NCBI RefSeq assembly: GCF_900241005.1
Contig: NZ_OEST01000001.1
Coordinates: 806,001-870,000, forward strand
Reading direction: 5' to 3'
DNA: 64,000 nucleotides
Source: Bacteroides cutis
GTDB lineage: Bacteria > Bacteroidota > Bacteroidia > Bacteroidales > Bacteroidaceae
The notes below the pieces were generated by a model. The model was not told the DNA's origin. It saw nothing but the letters and a program-made list of their open reading frames with translations, and searched no databases. Positions 62,124 through 64,000 of this stretch are shown here, one piece after another; the first letter of the stretch is position 1; each line of letters starts with the position of its first letter. The position numbers and the translations under genes are program-made.

Positions 62124-63038
62124 TTACCATTTAATAGCCTCCACCGGTTCATCTTTCAGACAGGCCATGTATTTTTGAAGAATAATAGTAGGCTGGTAAG
62201 ACAATTTGGCCTTGCGCAATCCCTCGATACCCAAATCTTCTTCCCGGTTAATGTAAACGTATTGTTCGGGAATATGGTTGGCAAACTCATAGTTAATCAT
62301 TGCATATGCGCCTTCAATATTGGTATCCGCTTTTTCCACATGTACTCCGAAAGTGTCTTGGTTGATAGGCATGCCGAAAGTGAATGCTGCAATCTTACCA
62401 TCTACGTGGAGAATGCCACCCGTCAGACCCAGTTCATTGAAATGATGGAGGGCATAAATCAGTGCACGACGTTCATTGCCTGTACCCTCGTGCTGGTCGC
62501 AGTTATTCGCCTTGCACCATTCAGCTTCCAGGTCCAGACACTCCTGAATACGGTCGGGAGTAATGGGAGTATACTCATAATTATAAGTCCGTTTGAACTT
62601 GTTGACGTGGTTTCGTTTAGCCTGAAACTTCTTGCCGGCCAACGTGGCAAGATCGGTGCGCAGATAAAGGTAATCCGCATAATCACGATCTTCTGTAAAC
62701 TGAAATCTTCCCGGCATGAAGGCCTCCAGTTCAGAACACATTCCTGCACAAATTCCAAGCAGGCAGAAAGGTTCTTCTTCTCGGTGTGCATCTTCTATTA
62801 ATGTCTCCAGTACTTTATTTAAATTACCGTTGCCGATAGGCATCATGTACACCGGTTCTTCGTTTGCCCAGAACTTCAGTAACAGAAATCCGTCAAGAAT
62901 GGCAAACTTCGTGTTGTATAGAAAACGCCAGCTACATAAGTTGGAGAATGACAGGTCACAATTTTGTCGAGGGCTGTTTAAAGTATAGGATGTAATAAGT
63001 TCCTTGTCTTGTAGTTCGATATCTTTAAATTGAATCAT
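62124..63038 (-). CDS. DUF2156 (LPG synthase C-terminal-like) acyl-transfer protein
   Basis: The 304-aa cytoplasmic protein resembles the catalytic DUF2156 domain of phosphatidylglycerol lysyltransferases, a double GNAT fold: SNLCSWRFLYNTKFAIL at the N-terminus, KFQAKRNHVNKFKRTYNYEY near 135 and LEAEWCKANNCDQHEGTGNERRALIYALHHF near 175, ending FVYINREEDLGIEGLRKAKLSY-type (YVYINREEDLGIEGLR). It lacks the membrane domain of MprF. It may aminoacylate or acylate a small acceptor; the substrate is not known. It is upstream of the GNAT gene. Confidence 0.8.
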   Translation of the reverse strand: MIQFKDIELQDKELITSYTLNSPRQNCDLSFSNLCSWRFLYNTKFAILDGFLLLKFWANEEPVYMMPIGNGNLNKVLETLIEDAHREEEPFCLLGICAGMCSELEAFMPGRFQFTEDRDYADYLYLRTDLATLAGKKFQAKRNHVNKFKRTYNYEYTPITPDRIQECLDLEAEWCKANNCDQHEGTGNERRALIYALHHFNELGLTGGILHVDGKIAAFTFGMPINQDTFGVHVEKADTNIEGAYAMINYEFANHIPEQYVYINREEDLGIEGLRKAKLSYQPTIILQKYMACLKDEPVEAIKW

Positions 63039-63072
63039 AGGTTCTTTTTTATGTTGTTACATTTATAAATAA

Positions 63073-63080
63073 CAAAAATA
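63073..63080 (-). promoter_or_regulatory. -7 box (TATTTTTG) for DUF2156-GNAT
   Basis: The minus strand reads TATTTTTG, 34 bp before ATG 63038 and just after the lrgB stop. Confidence 0.45.
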
Positions 63081-63091
63081 GAGCGATTTTG

Positions 63092-63787
63092 TTAGAGTAA
63101 TCCCAACAATCTTAAAATGGTTGGAGTTAATAATGCTGTAAGAATTCCGTTCAGAGTCAATCCGAGACTGGCGAATGCCCCGTATTTGCGGCTGATGTCC
63201 ATTGCTGTTGAAGTACCTACCGCATGGGCTGCCGCTCCCAGTGAGAGACCTTGTGCCATCGGACTGCCGATATGGGTCATTTTCAAGGTTTTTACTCCGA
63301 GTATGGCGCCCAGCAGTCCGACACATACTACTACTGCTGCCGTCAACGAGGGGATACCTCCCAGAGATTTAGTAACCTCCATGGCTATCGGGGTAGTTAC
63401 GGATTTAGGTGCCAGTGAATATATAATTTCATCGGAAGCTCCCATCAGCTTGGCTATCAAAACCACAGAAACCACCCCCACAATACAACCTGCCAATTGT
63501 GATAACAAGATGGGTAACAATTGTTTTTTGATGGTTTCCAATTGTAGGTACAGAGGAACACCTAGAGCCACTACGGCAGGTCTCAGCCAAAATTCTATCA
63601 GATATCCTCCTTTATTGTAAGTATCATAACTGATATTTGCCATTTTCAGGAAAATGATAAGTATGGCAATGGTGAGTAGTATGGGATTAAGTAACATAAT
63701 TCCTGTCTTCTTCTGCAATAACTTTGCCAGAAAGAATATCCCGAATGTAATGGCCAGCAGGAAAAATTCGTTTTCTAAGAAGTTCAT
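63092..63787 (-). CDS. lrgB: LrgB family membrane protein
   Basis: The 231-aa protein with about 7 hydrophobic helices matches LrgB/CidB: NPILLTIAILIIFLKM, LRPAVVALGVPLYLQLETIK, APKSVTTPIAMEVTKSLGG and AAHAVGTSTAMDISR. Proposed roles are murein hydrolase/programmed lysis control and transport of pyruvate, glycolate or other small metabolites. The start overlaps the lrgA stop by 4 bp (ATGA), so they are cotranslated. Confidence 0.93.
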   Translation of the reverse strand: MNFLENEFFLLAITFGIFFLAKLLQKKTGIMLLNPILLTIAILIIFLKMANISYDTYNKGGYLIEFWLRPAVVALGVPLYLQLETIKKQLLPILLSQLAGCIVGVVSVVLIAKLMGASDEIIYSLAPKSVTTPIAMEVTKSLGGIPSLTAAVVVCVGLLGAILGVKTLKMTHIGSPMAQGLSLGAAAHAVGTSTAMDISRKYGAFASLGLTLNGILTALLTPTILRLLGLL

Positions 63788-63999
63788 TTGATTTTACGTG
63801 TTAATTGGTGAACCCAGCCGGTGACGACAAGGACTAATACAGTACTGACTAATGATGCGATGACGATCGGCCAGAATTCTGCGGCGATAATGTCAAAATA
63901 AAGCATCAGTGCTACTCCGGGTGGGATAAAGAAGAAACCCAGATTGGCAACCAGAAAGTCGGACATTCCTTGTACCCAGTGCAGTTTTATCCAACCTAA
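63784..63999 (-). CDS. lrgA: CidA/LrgA family protein (5' part outside window)
   Basis: Only the last 71 residues are in the window: the frame is open up to base 63999 and reads LGWIKLHWVQGMSDFLVANL, FFFIPPGVALM, then a last hydrophobic helix and a basic tail (HQLTRKIK). The FIPPGV motif is typical of CidA/LrgA holin-like proteins. The internal ATG at 63966 is unlikely to be the true start because family sequence continues upstream. It overlaps lrgB by 4 bp. Confidence 0.88.
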   Translation of the reverse strand, partial: LGWIKLHWVQGMSDFLVANLGFFFIPPGVALMLYFDIIAAEFWPIVIASLVSTVLVLVVTGWVHQLTRKIK

Positions 64000-64000
64000 T

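Overview
The window looks like a stretch of a Bacteroides (Bacteroidota) chromosome; the species cannot be fixed from the sequence alone. The evidence is a SusC/SusD pair, many surface lipoproteins and glycoside hydrolases, Bacteroidota-only families (DUF3316, DUF4922, DUF5009, NVEALA-like), and start regions without Shine-Dalgarno sequences but with the Bacteroides -7 promoter box TAnnTTTG. Most of the window is ordinary core genome in short operons; no phage, integrase, transposase or CRISPR array was seen.

Layout: (1) 1-5.7 kb, the edge of an alpha-glucan locus: a GH13 amylase cut by the window start, a SusB-like GH97 and a glycosidase-like lipoprotein. (2) 5.8-13.1 kb, housekeeping and envelope genes: prfB, a 45-aa membrane protein, a CYTH protein, an OmpA-family protein, a DUF4010 membrane protein and a TonB-receptor-like barrel. 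(3) 13.1-21.7 kb, minus strand: a compact polysaccharide utilization locus of SusC, SusD, GH3 and GH144, best read as a beta-1,2-glucan (sophoro-oligosaccharide) locus. (4) 21.8-31.5 kb: tRNA-Leu(UAG), an S41 protease, a DUF3316 protein and topoisomerase IV subunit A, then divergently glyS, an FKBP-like lipoprotein and a GH20 hexosaminidase. (5) 31.6-43.6 kb: a nine-gene minus-strand operon for peptidoglycan sugar salvage (NamZ-type exo-muramidase, Na+ symporter, tandem-domain glycosyltransferase, HIT-like DUF4922, SpoIID-like protein, AmpG-like permease, DUF5009 membrane protein, sugar kinase, MurQ), faced by a second divergent sugar kinase. (6) 43.7-51.2 kb: asd, a CPA2 antiporter, a TcdA-like enzyme, a LolD-type ATPase, an HhH protein, an NSS transporter and VanZ. 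(7) 51.3-52.8 kb: a small accessory patch with a winged-helix protein, an NVEALA-like small protein with an apparent frameshift, a 53-aa ORF and a truncated gene remnant. (8) 52.8-64 kb: murF, a TPR histidine kinase, folP-cdaA, tldD-pmbA, a GNAT and a DUF2156 protein, and lrgAB cut by the window end.

The most interesting material is the peptidoglycan-salvage operon, where a predicted HIT-like nucleotidyl transferase, a double glycosyltransferase and a SpoIID-like protein without a signal peptide sit among known MurNAc-catabolism genes; a four-copy array of TGCCA-N6-TGGCA palindromes spaced exactly 22 bp apart between parC and glyS; and the T6 slippery run that splits the NVEALA-like reading frame. 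Functions are inferred from recognisable motifs and gene context; no database search was run.
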